Shown piece after piece: positions 34,001-46,317 of a stretch of 64,000 bases of DNA. Source of the stretch: Celoporthe dispersa (taxonomy: Eukaryota > Ascomycota > Sordariomycetes > Diaporthales > Cryphonectriaceae); assembly GCA_016584495.1 (NCBI GenBank), contig WAID01000009.1:1860001-1924000 (forward strand), read 5' to 3'. The notes below the pieces were generated by a model. That model did not search any database, was not told where the DNA came from, and saw nothing but the letters and a program-made list of their open reading frames with translations. A program made the position numbers and the translations under genes. The first letter of the stretch is position 1; every line of letters begins with the position of its first letter.

Positions 34001-37000
34001 TTCGATGGAGTTGCCAAATTAAGACGTTCCCAAGATTTGATGTTATGGGAAAGGGTGAGGCTGTGGTACGAAGGTACCTTGCGTAGTACTTTGGGACCTA
34101 CAACTTCCAGTTTCGACGTCCCCTCCCCCCGGCTCTCTCCTTCCCTCCCACCCCCACCGCACGGGCGTTGACTTCAGCCGGGAACAAGTCATCCTGAACT
34201 GGCCAGACGCAGAGCAGAAGAAGAAGAGCAGCGAAGGCAACAAGAGAAGCAGAACAAACATGAGCAGAAGCAGACAAGGGAAAAAGAAAGGGCGCACCGG
34301 TGAGCAGAGTAAAAAACAAAAAGACCCGGCGAAGAGAAAATTCTTGTTCGTCAGTTTTCTGTTCCCTTTGCAGAGAGTTTGATAACTCACATGCCCGTGG
34401 TTGAGATTCCCTTGATTCATCTTAGCGTTCATTTCCCAACATGCCCCTTCCCTTACGCTTCTGACATTGGTCATGAATAGTTCACTTGCTATGCATAAAA
34501 CATGCAGATCTCGCAGTCCCAAGGGCGAGAATTCATGCCATCGTGGACTGTCCGAGGTAGAAATAACAACACAGGCGTGGGAAGACACAACAAAAAGGCC
34601 CTGAGGAGTTGGGATTCGGTACCCCAGTAAGGTGGGAAGGAGGGGGGCTGGTTTTGGGGGGGGGGTGGTAGTTTAGGGCCTCTGTATCGCTCTAGCGTTA
34701 GACCTTCCTCCCCCCCCAAAACTTACGAGGGGTCGGCACTTGCAGTGGCCAGTTCCTCAGGCTGTTCATAGAAACACAGCGCCCGCAATACCAAGCACAA
34801 GCCTCATTCCCAACAGGCACATCTGCACCGGCCGCGTTTGGTCATGTCAGATCTGATGATATGATGCGACACCAACCCATCTGACCGGCGACCAACGACC
34901 AGAAAAACAAACCAAGACGTCTGGTTCACTGACCATCCTTACCATCATTCCCAGCCACCACCACCACCCCCCCTTTCCTGTTCCTCCTCTCACGCATCAG
35001 TAAACATCACAGTCAACGGTCAAGTGACCATCCGAGATGGCCCCAATCTGAGGTCATGCAGCTAATATAATCACCGTCACCGCCACCTTACGCAGTGCTG
35101 CTCTGCGGACCACTCTGCATCTCTCGATCAATGCCTGACCCGGTCTTGGGAAGGGAGGGGAAGAGGGGGCCAAAAGGTCGATTGACTACCGCCACCCTAC
35201 AACGGAGATTGTCATGTCCTCCTCCACTGCAGACACGATGGCAATACCCACACCTCGGCCTCCATGCAGAGAACTACACTCATCGAAACTGCCAATCGCA
35301 TCTACTGCAGCTCGTGCGCCACCCGGGAGAAGAAAGAGAAGAGAAGAGAAGAAGAAAAAAGCCAACAGTGACTGGCCACGACAGGATGCTTTTGATTTGT
35401 CACCAGCAGCTGATCAGGTCGAGAGGGTGGCCGCATTGCTTCTTCTCCAAATGCAATGTAGTCGCTATCTGGCGCCAAAACCTCGCTGTATCTGCATCTG
35501 ATTCGGAGTGGCCAACACACCTGCAGAAGAACGGTGAGGAGGGCCCGGGTTGTTGCCCAATCCGCAATGCAGGTTGAGATTTTTCAAATTTCACCTGCAT
35601 CCGAAGCAACAATGTTGCAGCCCAGACTGCGCCTTTCTGTAACCCCCTGGGCCACACCCCAGAAGAAAAGGAAAAAGAAGAAGGAAAAAATTCGTCGAGG
35701 TCATCAAGGGCACGCACGGGTGGCGGCACATGTATTGACGCCGACGAAGCGCCTGCGACATTCCATCTTGGCCTGGTTTCCGCCTCCGTCGCGGGTACTC
35801 GCAAGAGTGCGTACGTGCGTCGTGAGGTGGCGCCCTCCCCGATCGCCTGAAGAGGGGGGGGGGCCAAAAAGTGAAGACACGAAATCGAGGTCCCAAGGCA
35901 GTCAGTCCTCATGCTCACTGGCGAGCAATCGCATACAGCAGATGCAGGGAGGGTAGCAGTCGGTCTGGTCAGAGGAGAGAGAGAGACTTCTCGAAGAGGC
36001 TGGTCGTCAGACAATCAACGGCCCTCGGATCAGCATCTTGCCAGGACCGCGTCAGGACCGCATGTTTGGGGGGGAGGGGGGAGGGGTCCCTCCTGGGCCA
36101 CCTCGCCGGGGGTCTGACAACCAGCAGCATGAAAGTGCCACGGGACTGAGCATATTGCAACCTCAGACGGGATTGTACACCGCGAAGAAATTGACCAAGC
36201 TGAGGGCACAGCCTCCGCCGGCGCCCGTGGTCTGGAATACATAACGTCCTAAGTCTCAAAGAAGCTACGCCGCTACAGCTGGGCTTAACCTCCCAGAAAG
36301 CCACACGAGTTCTCGGGATCAGGGTTCCTGGGGCCGCACGAAACAAGGTGCTTAGTGCCATTGCCCCTGAGATATATCAGCCTCGGACCCGAACACTCGG
36401 TATCGACCAGACTGGGCAATCTCCTAGAAATCACGCCTAGCCACGACGAGGCCGCCAATCAGGCCCTCCCTCATTGATCTCTAGCCTGGTCACCACCACC
36501 CGTTCTGCGGCCAGGTCCGGATGGGAAACACTCAAAGAACCTGTGTGCTTTGTCTTGCTCCATCCTCCGAGGGTGGAAGTCTCTGATCCACGGCTTTGGG
36601 TTAGAGCGGGAGGAGGTGGAGGGAGGGTGGAGCTTTCGTTTTCTCTTTGACTTTTGTCTCTGTCCGGTTTTTTTTTTTTTTTTTTTTTTTTTGGTTCCTG
36701 CCTCTCGGTTTCTTTCTTTCTAGTTTTTGCTTTTCTTTCTTTTGGGCCTATGCCTCCGAACCTTATGCTACACCTTGTTTCAATCTTTCCCATGGTCGGA
36801 CGCCATCGGGTACTTGTCGGACCCACCAGCTCCTTGAGAAGTTGAGTCGTCCACACACCCGCAGGCTGGCGGTCCGACCGCTGCTCCTCAGATCCTACAG
36901 GCGCCCTAAGACGGGGGAAAGGATCCATCTGCAGGCGCAATCGATGACCAACAAATCGAGCCCGGCTAACAGGAACTCACACGACACCATGCAGCTGCAT

Positions 37001-38950
37001 CACATATGCGTCCACGGCCAAAGCGAGTCCGACGGCATGGCTGTCGTGCGCAGTCGTCCGGTGTACGCGAAGGGCGGGATGCAGGACAACCTGTAAACCC
37101 TCAACAGGCCTGCAGCGTGCCTCGAGCCAGCATGCAAGCGTGTCCACGTATGAAAGATGCAACGTCCCACGGACAGGAGCACATCTCGACCTGGTCCCTT
37201 TCGTGGCGCCAACTGCGTCCAACTTTTGCCATCTGTCACCCTCCTGCCGAGGTAGGTGACGAGGACGATGGCGAGGCCACCTCGCCACGACGAGAAACCA
37301 TCACTGGCCAGAGGCTGTGCTGACTCGCTGGGAACAAGTTAGATTTGTCTGACCACGCGCGGTCATCAACGGCCCTGAGAGTCCCACGGTATGTACAGTA
37401 TATATATGAGGATGCCTGGCGAGCGTACACTATACTTTTTTTCTTCTTTCTTTTCCTTTCTAAGAGGCGCAGTGATGGGCAATTTTCCCCATTTGCCCAA
37501 GTACTGATGATGAACGGAGAGGACTTTTAACCAGCCTCACCGACACATAGAGCATGCTGGCACACTCAGAACCGCCTACCAAAAGATATGTGGGGAGAGA
37601 CCATATATAGGTGGTGGGCCTGATCCTTGAGGGGGTCAAGAACTAGCATTAATCCCGGTTAAGCCATGTGTTTTCTGGCAAGGTGGTCGTCGGCAATACC
37701 GGCTTCGGTGATCATGCCACTTCAACGCGCCTCGACCGATGCGGCCCACGGGTTTCCAAGAGATTGCTTCTGGGTTAAGCTGCGGCTGTGATGATTACAG
37801 CCGGCCGCACGAGAGATTACGAGGTGACGCCCTCGATGACAGCACATCGTCATCACACATTTAATTGCGTCTAGGTCGCCTCCCACCCACAGGCGCTGTG
37901 GGTCGCCGCCGCGTTGAAGCCTCACTTCTTTTGTCAGTCGGCCGTGGAGGACCTGCCAGCAGTGCAACCACCGTCGACTCGTAAGTCTCCCGAGAGAGAT
38001 TGCAGCGTGCATATCAGTGGTCGCCCAACCCCCTCGATACGACAACGCATGCATCGGATCCTCCTCCCCCTCCCCCCCCCCGGAGAGACGAAACATAAAG
38101 AATAGTACCATGTTGGCGCCGGGCGTCCAGACTGGGCGGCAAATGCAATCCTGTCACCCTCGCCTCGCTTGCTGTCGAGAGCGCCTGGTGGCGTCGCGGA
38201 AGCCTGCCGGTTTGCTTGCATCGAGTACCACAGTTGTGACTGGCCGAGGCGGCGCTTCGATCTGAGTTATTTTCTTGTGCGACCATACCGTGAGGACCTA
38301 GAGAACCACTCGGGTAATTTAGCTACCGTTGCATGACAAGCCAACTTGGGGGCCAGATGTGCGCGCAGCCCGATCAGATGTCAATCTGTGTGACCACCAC
38401 CACACCACACAAATCTTACCCCGCCAACAACACGCCGCTTGACCGCAGGTGAACGTGATGAGAATTTTGGCCCCAACACCAACAATATATGTTCCAGGTG
38501 TGCATCCAACTACAAAAAAAAACAGCCTTCGTCGGTGTCCTCTTTGTACTTGCTGACGACGAGGGAGGAGGGTCTGTCGGTGGATCGCGGGTGAACACCA
38601 AACGACACCCGATGTTGACGCCCAGAAAAGTATGAAAACGACGGCCGCTGCTGCTACAAGCCGTGCGCTACAGAGCATCACCGTTACAACGCTTACCTGT
38701 CGTGGGGCCAAAATTTAATTATTATTATTCATTCTCTCTTTCTCTTTCTTTTTCATCTCATCCTCTAATGCGAGTCATCGCCTGACTGGACTACTTGTCT
38801 CTGGTACTAATGCCTTCGACCCAGCGTTCGAGTTGGCCTGGCGCTGTGGTCACCTGGTGGTGCGCATTGTTCCACATCTGCGGAGGCAGGAAGAAGGATT
38901 ATCATACTACCACCTATTAGATCCCAAGGTCGAGTCCCAGTCATGGTATC
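34001..38950. other. Gene-poor stretch in the second desert, part 1
   Basis: No gene recognised. It contains a 25-T run (36668-36692), GAAGAAG-rich patches (34215-34300, 35330-35360, 35660-35690) and a C-run (38072-38081). The longest open frame (about 204 codons, minus, near 35.4-36.0 kb) has no family signature. Confidence 0.5.
36668..36692. repeat. Poly-T tract (25 nt)
   Basis: Uninterrupted run of 25 T, the longest homopolymer of the window. Confidence 0.95.
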
Positions 38951-38957
38951 TCAGCTC

Positions 38958-38958
<1 letters not shown>

Positions 38959-38998
<40 letters not shown>
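38959..38998. repeat. (CA)n microsatellite
   Basis: About 20 uninterrupted CA units. Confidence 0.95.
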
Positions 38999-39557
38999 CG
39001 CACACCACGCCATGGACCGCACGGATCCTGCATCACACAGTCCGTCACAATGCTGCACATAGTGGCCTAGACGGACAAGATGGTATGCTGGGTCCTGTTC
39101 CTGTGCGTCCTGTCCTGTCCTTGTCTCCTTTTCTCCCCCAAAAAGCAGCTCATGACAGGGCACGACAGCGTGCGCGTCGTGACGTGACGCCAAAACCTTC
39201 TTATTAGCGTTCAGCAAGCCTCACCTGATCCCCGTCCCCCTCTCCGTTCCACGTAACATGTATCCAGCCAGGTAAAGCCTTGCACGTCGATACCGATCCA
39301 GAACAAGGTAGCGAGTGCGGCGGACCCGCTGGACATAAAAAGACGACTCAGGTCGGTTAACTGGCTTTCAGGCCTGACTCGTCCGTGCCCTCCCGTCGCA
39401 AGACGTCCCCCAACGGCCCGGGTCTGCAACTCTCTCGCCTCGGGGCTGCTCGTTTCAAAATCCACCGATCCTTAACAGACAAGACACAAGAAAGAAAAAG
39501 AGAGAGGGAGAGAGAGGCGCCGAAACCGCCGCCGCCTCCCGCCTCCTCCCACCTCCG

Positions 39558-39606
39558 ATATACTACATACATGGTATGTACTACTTGCATAGTATGTAGT
39601 GTATAC
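39558..39606. repeat. Short inverted repeat (possible hairpin)
   Basis: TATACTACATAC (39559-39570) is the reverse complement of GTATGTAGTGTATA (39592-39605) apart from one extra G. The loop is about 21 nt. Confidence 0.75.
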
Positions 39607-40285
39607 TAACACCAGGGAAGGAGGCGTTCTGCTGCTCCCCGAACCCCCAAATAAGCAGCAATGTAGCAGGGTGTCCACCCAGCTCCGGCCGCATCATCAC
39701 GTCACGCATGGCCCCGTCAGACCTCGTGCCCTTTTCTGAAGAGGGTAAGAAGTTTCGAGAGGGGGCGCACAGGCTCACAGGCGCACAGGCGTGCTGCAGG
39801 GCCACGTACGTACTCCGTCCTCCTCCGTGCACGCTTCGGCCGAGTGAGAAAGAGAGAGAGAGAACCTCCACCAGCCCTTTTTTTCTTCTTCCTTTCTTTC
39901 TTTTTCACTTTCTACCCAAAACCTTACCACTCGCTGTCTTTGGATAGTTTTCTAGATACACTCGCTGCGAGTCGGGTACGGGATCCCCCCCCCGGCCGAA
40001 CAGCTTCACCCTCACACTGCCACGCCGTGTTGGTGAATTCACACACATCCACATCCCCCACCACACCTTGCGTGCCCTGGCCCTCATCTCCGGCAGCCGC
40101 TGAGCCGCTCTGGGCCACGCTCGAGCAGGGCGGCCGGTCACGGTGACCCGTGAGCGTGTGTGGCTGTCTTGGTGGCGCTCCTTCGTCTGTCGGCAGTACC
40201 GGATCAGGACGTGAAGGCTTGTATGAGTTTCGTACTATGTGTGTAGGTGCAAGGTCAGGGTGTCGACGAGTAGAGAGTATGGCTG

Positions 40286-40312
40286 GCGGTGGTGGTGGTG
40301 GTGGTGGTGGTG
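40286..40312. repeat. (GGT)n microsatellite
   Basis: Eight GGT units. A (GGA)n tract follows at 41020-41049. Confidence 0.95.
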
Positions 40313-42187
40313 ATGTGTTCCTCCCGAGTGCCAGGGGCCACTTTTTCTTCTTCTTTTCCTCTTTCACTTCTTTCCTCTTCCTTTTCCTCTCATTACGCTG
40401 TTGTGCCTGGCTGGGGCCTGCTAGTCGTGTATAAATTTAGCAGCAAATTTTATGATTGTGCAACCAAGCCCAGCCTGCGCCGCAGGCCAGCACATGCTCG
40501 TCGCGTTCATGGGGGGAGGGGGGGAGGGATGAGCGCAGACCCCATCCTTTTCCCACCCTCCCGATCCTCTGTCCAGGGAGGACCTAGCCCCGATGGATGT
40601 TGTCTCTGACCGCTGTCGCCGACGCAAAGAGGTTTGCAGACCCATCACCACAAAAGTCCCACCTCTCGTAGTGGGTTCGAGAAGGCCTTCCAGAAGGGTT
40701 CGACGAGTGGATATGGGGCGTTGCACAAGGTTTTAAGTCCTCCAAACCCCCCTCCCCTCTTGTCTTTTTTTTTCTTCCCCTCTGCTCCCCACCGGCCCCT
40801 GCTGCATAGGTCCCAGTAGGGTATGTAACGAAGTGGGTTGATGTCTCTTGTTGGCCGGGCCAGTGTCTGGTCCACTTTGGCTCCTGCAGAGTGCGTCTCG
40901 AGACGAGAGCGGGCTGGGCGGGCGTACAGATCGCCGCCGCGCTTCCTGCTAGCCGGCCAGCCACCTGGACCCAAGATCCGACCTGTCAGGCGCAGAAGAA
41001 AATCTGCTGCCTTGGAAGCGGGAGGAGGAGGAGGAGGAGGAGGAGGAGAGGAGCGAGAGGGATCCAGGTTTCCTGTTGGCCACCGCCCACTGGGGTACAT
41101 GCTGGGCTGGATGATGATCCCCTTCCTCCCCGTCCACTCACTTTACCTTTGTTTTTTTAGAAAGAAAAATAGAAAAACAAAAAAACAGAAACCCAAGGAG
41201 GAGGACATGGGCCCAAGGCGCGAATCGCGTCTGGCGCCGACCTTGGAGATGGATGGATGGATTTTTCTGCATTATCTGCGAGGCCAACGCTACTGCTCGC
41301 TGGCAAATGCGGTGGTGCTTTGCTGGCCGGGGCCCGAGGGATGGAGAACCACCCACGGGGAAGGGAGAGGGGGGACTTCGCCGGCGGTGAAGGCCGCTGG
41401 GGGGGGGGGTGTGTCCCTTCCGACGCTGGTTATCAGTCAATCATTCACCACCACCACCAACAATATGAGGCGCTTGCAAGGCCTAAGGGTTGTCGTTGAG
41501 CCACCCGGGTCTGGGGAACTTTTATGCAGGCTGCGATGGCACGGCATGGCGATGGTAAGTGAGTAGGTCAACATGGCCCCGTGGCCATTGAAAAAAATAG
41601 CTGGCAAGCGTCATGATACGTAGCCGTGCATATTGTTGGGTAGCAGTAGGAGATTTGTTTGTCGGATGGCCTTTTTTTTTCTTTTTTCCTCCTTCGGACT
41701 GACTTCTTTCTTCTCACCCCCTTCCGCTCTCATGTGTTTGTGGGCTTGTTACATGGTCGATGGTCCATTTTTTTTCTGCTATTGCTGCCTGGTCCTGTCC
41801 TGGTCCTTGTTGTCTGGATCGTCGTGAGGTGAGCGAGTGCGCTGGTAGTCCTCTGTTGGCGACGACCAGCCTCGCTTGCTGCGGATAGATGAGTTGTTTG
41901 ACTGGGTCTCGTGGACAACTATGGTAGACACGCACGGCTTTCCAGATCCCCAACCGGGACAGGGTATGGTTACTGTGTATGGGTCCTTCTATTGGTGACT
42001 TGGCTCTCTTGTTTCTTTCTCTCTCTTTCTTCTTCCTATCTAGTAATGTCTCAAGTAGATCGGAAAGAGGAGAGAGAAAGAGAGAAAGAGGATCGAGCTG
42101 CCTTGGTATGTCTCGGGACGATGCACTATTCATACTACCTCCAGCGTCACAAATGCCAGCATCGAGCAGGCGTCACCATCTGATAAT

Positions 42188-42188
42188 T

Positions 42189-42233
<45 letters not shown>
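42188..42233. repeat. (AT)n microsatellite
   Basis: About 15 AT units preceded by degenerate ATATAA units. Confidence 0.95.
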
Positions 42234-42234
<1 letters not shown>

Positions 42235-42323
42235 ACATGACGAATGTGCTTTGAATGGGAACTGGGCTGCTGATCTGGCATTGCGGGGAAAATGACGGTT
42301 CCCTGGTTGGTGATATGCTCAGA

Positions 42324-43380
42324 TCAACCTTGGGCCCCGGGTAGGTTGAGGAGTGACCTCTCCTGTGGACAGGAATCTGTTTGTCTGAGAACAGGACGTC
42401 CATAGACGGCACTGCCAGATTTCATTCCTAAGCCCGCAGAGACGCCAGCGGAGGAAGGAAATGTTCCATCCCAGCTCCACGTGGTCTCGTTGATCGGCGT
42501 GAATCCTCGAGGCTTTTTTCCACCCTCCATCTCCGGAGGAGCAGCAGTGGCCCACGGATCTACAAGCTGAGAAGCGGCACTGTGACCCAATAACACACAC
42601 ACACAAGCAGCGTTCGACGTGGACATAAGCATCCTGCGACCTGACTGTGCTCTTCCCATCATTGTGTGCACCGAGGCCCTGGATCACGGGCTGATGATGA
42701 GTACGGGCGAGAGGGATGGGCAGACGCCAGGGTGCATTATTTCGAGACTATCCTGTCACAAAGCTTGGCTGTGCAGTCCCCCACCACAGCCCTCGAGATC
42801 CTAGCTCATCGACAACAATGATGCTCGCGCCAATGCCACTGCTCCAGCCGTCGGTCTCGAGCTGTGCGAATTGAGAGGCCCCGGTGCAGTGGCCTATGCA
42901 TCAGCGTGACTAGCACTGAAGGAGGTCTGATGTTTCTTGTCTCTCCTCCGTCACCTAGCGGCGACTTTGTTGTTCCAACGCATTCCGGAGCTGGCTCAAG
43001 ACTGAGGGCTTCGATGGAGCACCGGGTGCTCGTGGCGACAGAGAAATTGGTTATGGCTCTGCGGGCCTCAGCCCCTGCATCGAATGCACCTCCCACGCAA
43101 GACCGCGCCGTCCCTGCGTCACCGTAGCATGTCGAGGATCTCGCTGTCTCGACCCAACGTCTGCCAGAACACCAAGACGTTCATGCCAGCCGCCATGATC
43201 GCAAAGTCCCGAACCACCGTGTGCCTGGGGCTTCATACCGCCCGCTCCGACCCGAGAATACACAAACGCCTTCCTCCAAACTCCGTAGCGGGTATGTAGC
43301 AAGTCCAAGATGATGTCGCCGATCGCTCGTGTCGTCGTTGCTCCGCTTAGAATCCAATCAACAAGTTCAGCTGCATCCCG
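42324..43380 (-). other. Unassigned coding-like frames downstream of KSH1
   Basis: On the minus strand from 43380 to 43119 a frame reads ELVDWILSGATTTRAIGD, then LLHTRYGVWRKAFVYSRVG. One base after a GGGG run (43227-43230) it continues as HTVVRDFAIMAAGMNVLVFW and GRDSEILDML, then stops at 43119. A second minus frame at 42671-42324 reads VDPWATAAPPEMEGG and KKPRGFTPINETTWSWDG. Both have the look of protein (balanced hydrophobics, GC-leaning third positions), but I recognise neither family. I also cannot build one gene from them, because KSH1 occupies the obvious upstream position and its last exon overlaps the start. They may be an unannotated gene, a decayed gene, or KSH1 3' UTR that is open by chance. 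Confidence 0.3.
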
Positions 43381-43772
43381 TCAGCGCCTCATCTCCCAGA
43401 CATACATAAGGACCTTGACACGAGCTCCCCAGCCCGGATTTTTTTTATTTAAAAGAAATCCAGACTCGAAGCCCGACCTGTGGTCGCAACGTACAGCCAT
43501 GACCACGCAGCATATGCTCACGTAGGGACTCAGACGTTCCCCTATCCGGGCGAACTTCCAGAAGAAGCTCAAGGGGACCGTGTCTTTCCGCTTGTCGAGG
43601 AGGGACGGCATCATGTCGTGCACATAGGCGGATGTGCAGATAAGAAGGAGGACGACGAGGAGGAGGGACTGGAAGTTGAAGAGCGCAGTCTGTGACGGCG
43701 GGGGAGGGCGTACTTGGTCAGTAGGTTGTTGCTTTTAAGGGAGGGATGTCTGAGAGAGAGGAGACATACCAT
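43347..43772 (-). CDS. KSH1: KISH domain protein (Kish/TMEM167, secretory pathway)
   Basis: This encodes a 73-residue Kish protein, a small early-Golgi membrane protein needed for secretion in yeast and animal cells. Three exons are inferred. The first contains only the ATG (43772-43770) before GTATGT. Exon 2 (43689-43495) encodes TALFNFQSLLLVVLLLICTS, AYVHDMMPSLLDKRKD, then FFWKFARIGERLSPYVS and CCVVMA. Exon 3 (43370-43347) adds LNLLIGF and TAA. The introns are 80 nt (43690-43769) and 124 nt (43371-43494), the latter with a GCTGAC branch motif 12 bases before CAG. Two hydrophobic segments (about residues 5-20 and 56-73) flank a conserved lumenal or cytosolic loop containing FWKxARIGERxSPYV. 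The length matches the family. It diverges from TAF13, with 532 bases between the two ATGs. Exon 3 is inferred from phase and length rather than strong conservation. Confidence 0.9.
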
Positions 43773-44304
43773 GACTTCTGGCTATGACAGACAGCTTGAG
43801 GTGGATGCTCTCAACACAGTACTTCTGACGGTATTGGGTCTACTTAGAGGTAAAGGACTCGTAAGATGGGCGACTTGAAGCGTGTTCGTTTCGAGGCTTG
43901 TGATTTTAGGACAAGGTGTTGACAGTCCCAAGTACGTACTTACTTAGCAAGGCTACTACCACTCTGCTTACGGCTGCAAGGCGGCCAGCATACCCACCCC
44001 TGTAAGAAGCACGGACCAGCTTCACCCTCCAACCTGCCGTCACTTCACATGTGCAACCAACGCGCTGTTCCAACTTTCTCTCGAAAGCTGGCGTGCGTCA
44101 AGAACTCATCCGCGACGGTCTCTCTTCCTGTCTTCCCCCGATGACGACTGGCGCTGCTCTTCTCGAACACAGCGACCGACCCTGGCACTGCTGAGGCACC
44201 GCTCTTTCTCGTCACACGACGCCCCGAGACGCCCTCGAGCAAACACACTCGCGCCCTGTCGAGAAGGCCATCAGAGGTAGCAGCCCCAGAGGGCCGTCGC
44301 AAAG
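43773..44304. promoter_or_regulatory. Divergent promoter KSH1 / TAF13
   Basis: 532 bases between divergent start codons. It contains the perfect 12-base palindrome AAGTACGTACTT (43930-43941), close to the middle. No other gene fits here. Confidence 0.6.
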
Positions 44305-44981
44305 ATGGAGCCACGCGCGCGAGCCGGCAAGAATGTCGGCAAGATGAACTTCAGCTACCAAGAGCGTACGCACGCGTCTCTCCCCCTGTGCTTTTGCCAC
44401 CACTCCCCCCCCCCACCCTTCTCAACACGCCGCATCTGCTAAATCCCAGAGCCCTTCCCTTCCAGTGACCCAGTTCCTCATCGCACATGGCGACTCCCGA
44501 CAGCCCCTGCAGGAGACGATGCGCGTCCTCGACGAGGTCCTCACCGAGTTCATCCAGGGCGTGTCCTTCGAGGCCTCGCGCGTGGCGCAGCTCGCGGGCC
44601 GGCAGAAGGTGAAATACGAGGATTTCCAGTTCGCGATGCGCAAGAGCCCTGTGTTCCTGGGCAAGGCCGCCGAGAATAAGGAGCTGCGGGAAGCCCTGGA
44701 GAAGCAGCGCAAGATGTTCGACGAGGACGAATATGTTAAGGACGACGGCGAGGGCGGTACCGGCGCGGGGGCGGCTGGAGGGGGCCAGCCGGGGGCGCAG
44801 GCGCAGGGCTCCCGGTGGTGGTGCCAGTGCTGCTGGGCAGACGAGCGGCGGCGGCGAGCAGGCGAACAGCGGTGCCAATGGCGGCGATGGCGGCGGCGGC
44901 GGTGGCGATGAGGAGGAGCTAGGAGACGCGGACGACGAGGAGCTCGACCAGCTCGTGGCGCCGGGCAGCCGGAAGGCTTAG
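44305..44981 (+). CDS. TAF13: TFIID subunit TAF13, with a frame break near the C-terminus
   Basis: This is a histone-fold subunit of TFIID that pairs with TAF11 at core promoters. Exon 1 (44305-44365) encodes MEPRARAGKNVGKMNFSYQE. A 100-nt intron (44366-44465, GTACGC/TTCCAG) leads to exon 2. The histone fold spans about residues 20-110: LTQFLIAHGDSRQPLQETM, VLDEVLTEFIQGVSFEAS, AGRQKVKYEDFQFAMRK and KAAENKELREALEKQRKMF. After AQAQGS the frame must advance by one base at the CCC at 44811-44813. Uncorrected, the frame gives a tryptophan- and arginine-rich tail ending at 44911. With the shift, a Gly/Ser-rich linker continues to an acidic end (DEEELGDADDEELDQL), as fungal TAF13 proteins usually have, stopping at 44981 (191 residues). 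The shift is probably an assembly indel. The core identification does not depend on it. Confidence 0.9.
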
Positions 44982-46317
44982 CAGGCCAAGAACGGTAACC
45001 GGGGCCAGGCGAGGAAGCGACCCTTGGTTTCGTTCGAGGATCACATTACCTCTATTCGTTGATTTCTCGCAACCAGCATGGCGATGGCGTTATAGCGTAT
45101 GGGTATCATCACGGACGGGGCAGACAGGGTGTTTATGGGGGCGTCCGGTTTTCATGAGCAGGCACGGCTGAGGCCCCAAATTGCCAAGTCATTTCTTCCT
45201 GCGCAACTTTTATGGCGTGGACTTTTTTCTGCTTCTTTCTCTCTCTCTCTCTCGGGGCTGCCTCAGTGAAGGGTGTTGGGCCAAGCTCACTGCCCAACAC
45301 ATCGAGCCCTGCAAAATCGAGTGGACATTGTTGAGCAGCTACAAAATCACGAATTCAGCAACAACAACCAGGACCAAGGGCTTCGCTTCGAGAAAGCATG
45401 CTCCAGGGCGGCTGGCTGAGTAGGTGACGAGAAGAGATGCACCACTAGACTTTTTCATGAGTATCCTCAGATCACGGGAATCTGAAGCAGGATTCTAGAC
45501 TTTGGCATAGTCACAATATCCAGACTCTATCGCTGGAGTTAAGCGGAAAGGCCACCCAACGCCTTCCAGCCCGTGCTCCTCTCTGATGGGGCAAGCAGGT
45601 CAGCACACCGAGATTGTGAGAAGCAACCTTGTCTTTCCTGCATGTCCAAAAGGCCCCGAAAACAACAAGGGGCACGGTCTCGTATACTGAAGGGGCACCG
45701 ACCGGCCTTGTCGTCTTCTCGGCTATCAGACATCCCAAGGACTAGCTCGTGCGTGAGCTGTCTCGGGCGGCCAGCACAGGGAGCGTCCTCCGGCTGTCCC
45801 AAGGAACACGTACCAAACGATGTCGTCAAGCCAGCCCGACCAGAAGACATGCAGACCTCGCATGCTTATCAATGCTGGCACACACCGAGCGCAACCTCAA
45901 CTCAAGCCTGTCATAGTAAAGGAGGCATTTTCACGGTTTCGTCCGTCTTTTCAGCTGTCATCAACCCATACATGTCTAGGTCAAAGCGCCGCTCCCCCCT
46001 CCCTGGCCCAGGTTGAGTGGCACGAGGCGCAGGCTGCCTCCAGCTAAGCTGTACGTGTCTTACAGCGTCAGCAGTGCAGCAACGCTAGAGGGGACTCCGA
46101 CACGACGCTGAGGGCGCACTGCAGGAGGCTCAGCCACATTGCGAAGCAAAGGATTGGATTTGCGCTACCGAGTCGACGATAAGTCAAACAGATAGATGGA
46201 TTCGTGGGTCATGAATTATTTGTTGATTGGTACTGCCACCTACCTGTCTGTCATAAGGATCGCGAGACCAAGATCGCGAGGCCGTCGTCTACCGCGCTGT
46301 CCAAAAAAATAAAACAA
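44982..46317. other. Intergenic region TAF13 / HeLo-like gene
   Basis: About 1.3 kb. The left end should hold the TAF13 3' UTR and the right end the promoter of the next gene. A (TC)n stretch lies at 45238-45254. Open frames of up to 147 codons on both strands (45.5-46.0 kb) overlap and match no family. Confidence 0.5.

Larger units (their letters stand above)
38951..42323. other. Gene-poor stretch in the second desert, part 2
   Basis: No gene recognised. It contains a (CA)n tract (38959-38998), a GTAC hairpin (39558-39606), (GGT)n (40286-40312), (GGA)n (41020-41049), a short G-run (41400-41410) and an (AT)n tract (42188-42233). Confidence 0.5.

Noticed and set aside
35400..36014. 204-codon minus-strand open frame
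   Set aside because: No domain, mixed codon use, and overlapped by equally long frames on the other strand.
38860..38945. Possible tRNA/SINE-like segment ending AGGTCGAGTCCC before a (CA)n tract
   Set aside because: The B box is one base short and the cloverleaf fails; no second copy was noticed.
40838..41566. 242-codon plus-strand open frame
   Set aside because: Runs through (GGA)n and G-runs producing polyglycine; no family match.
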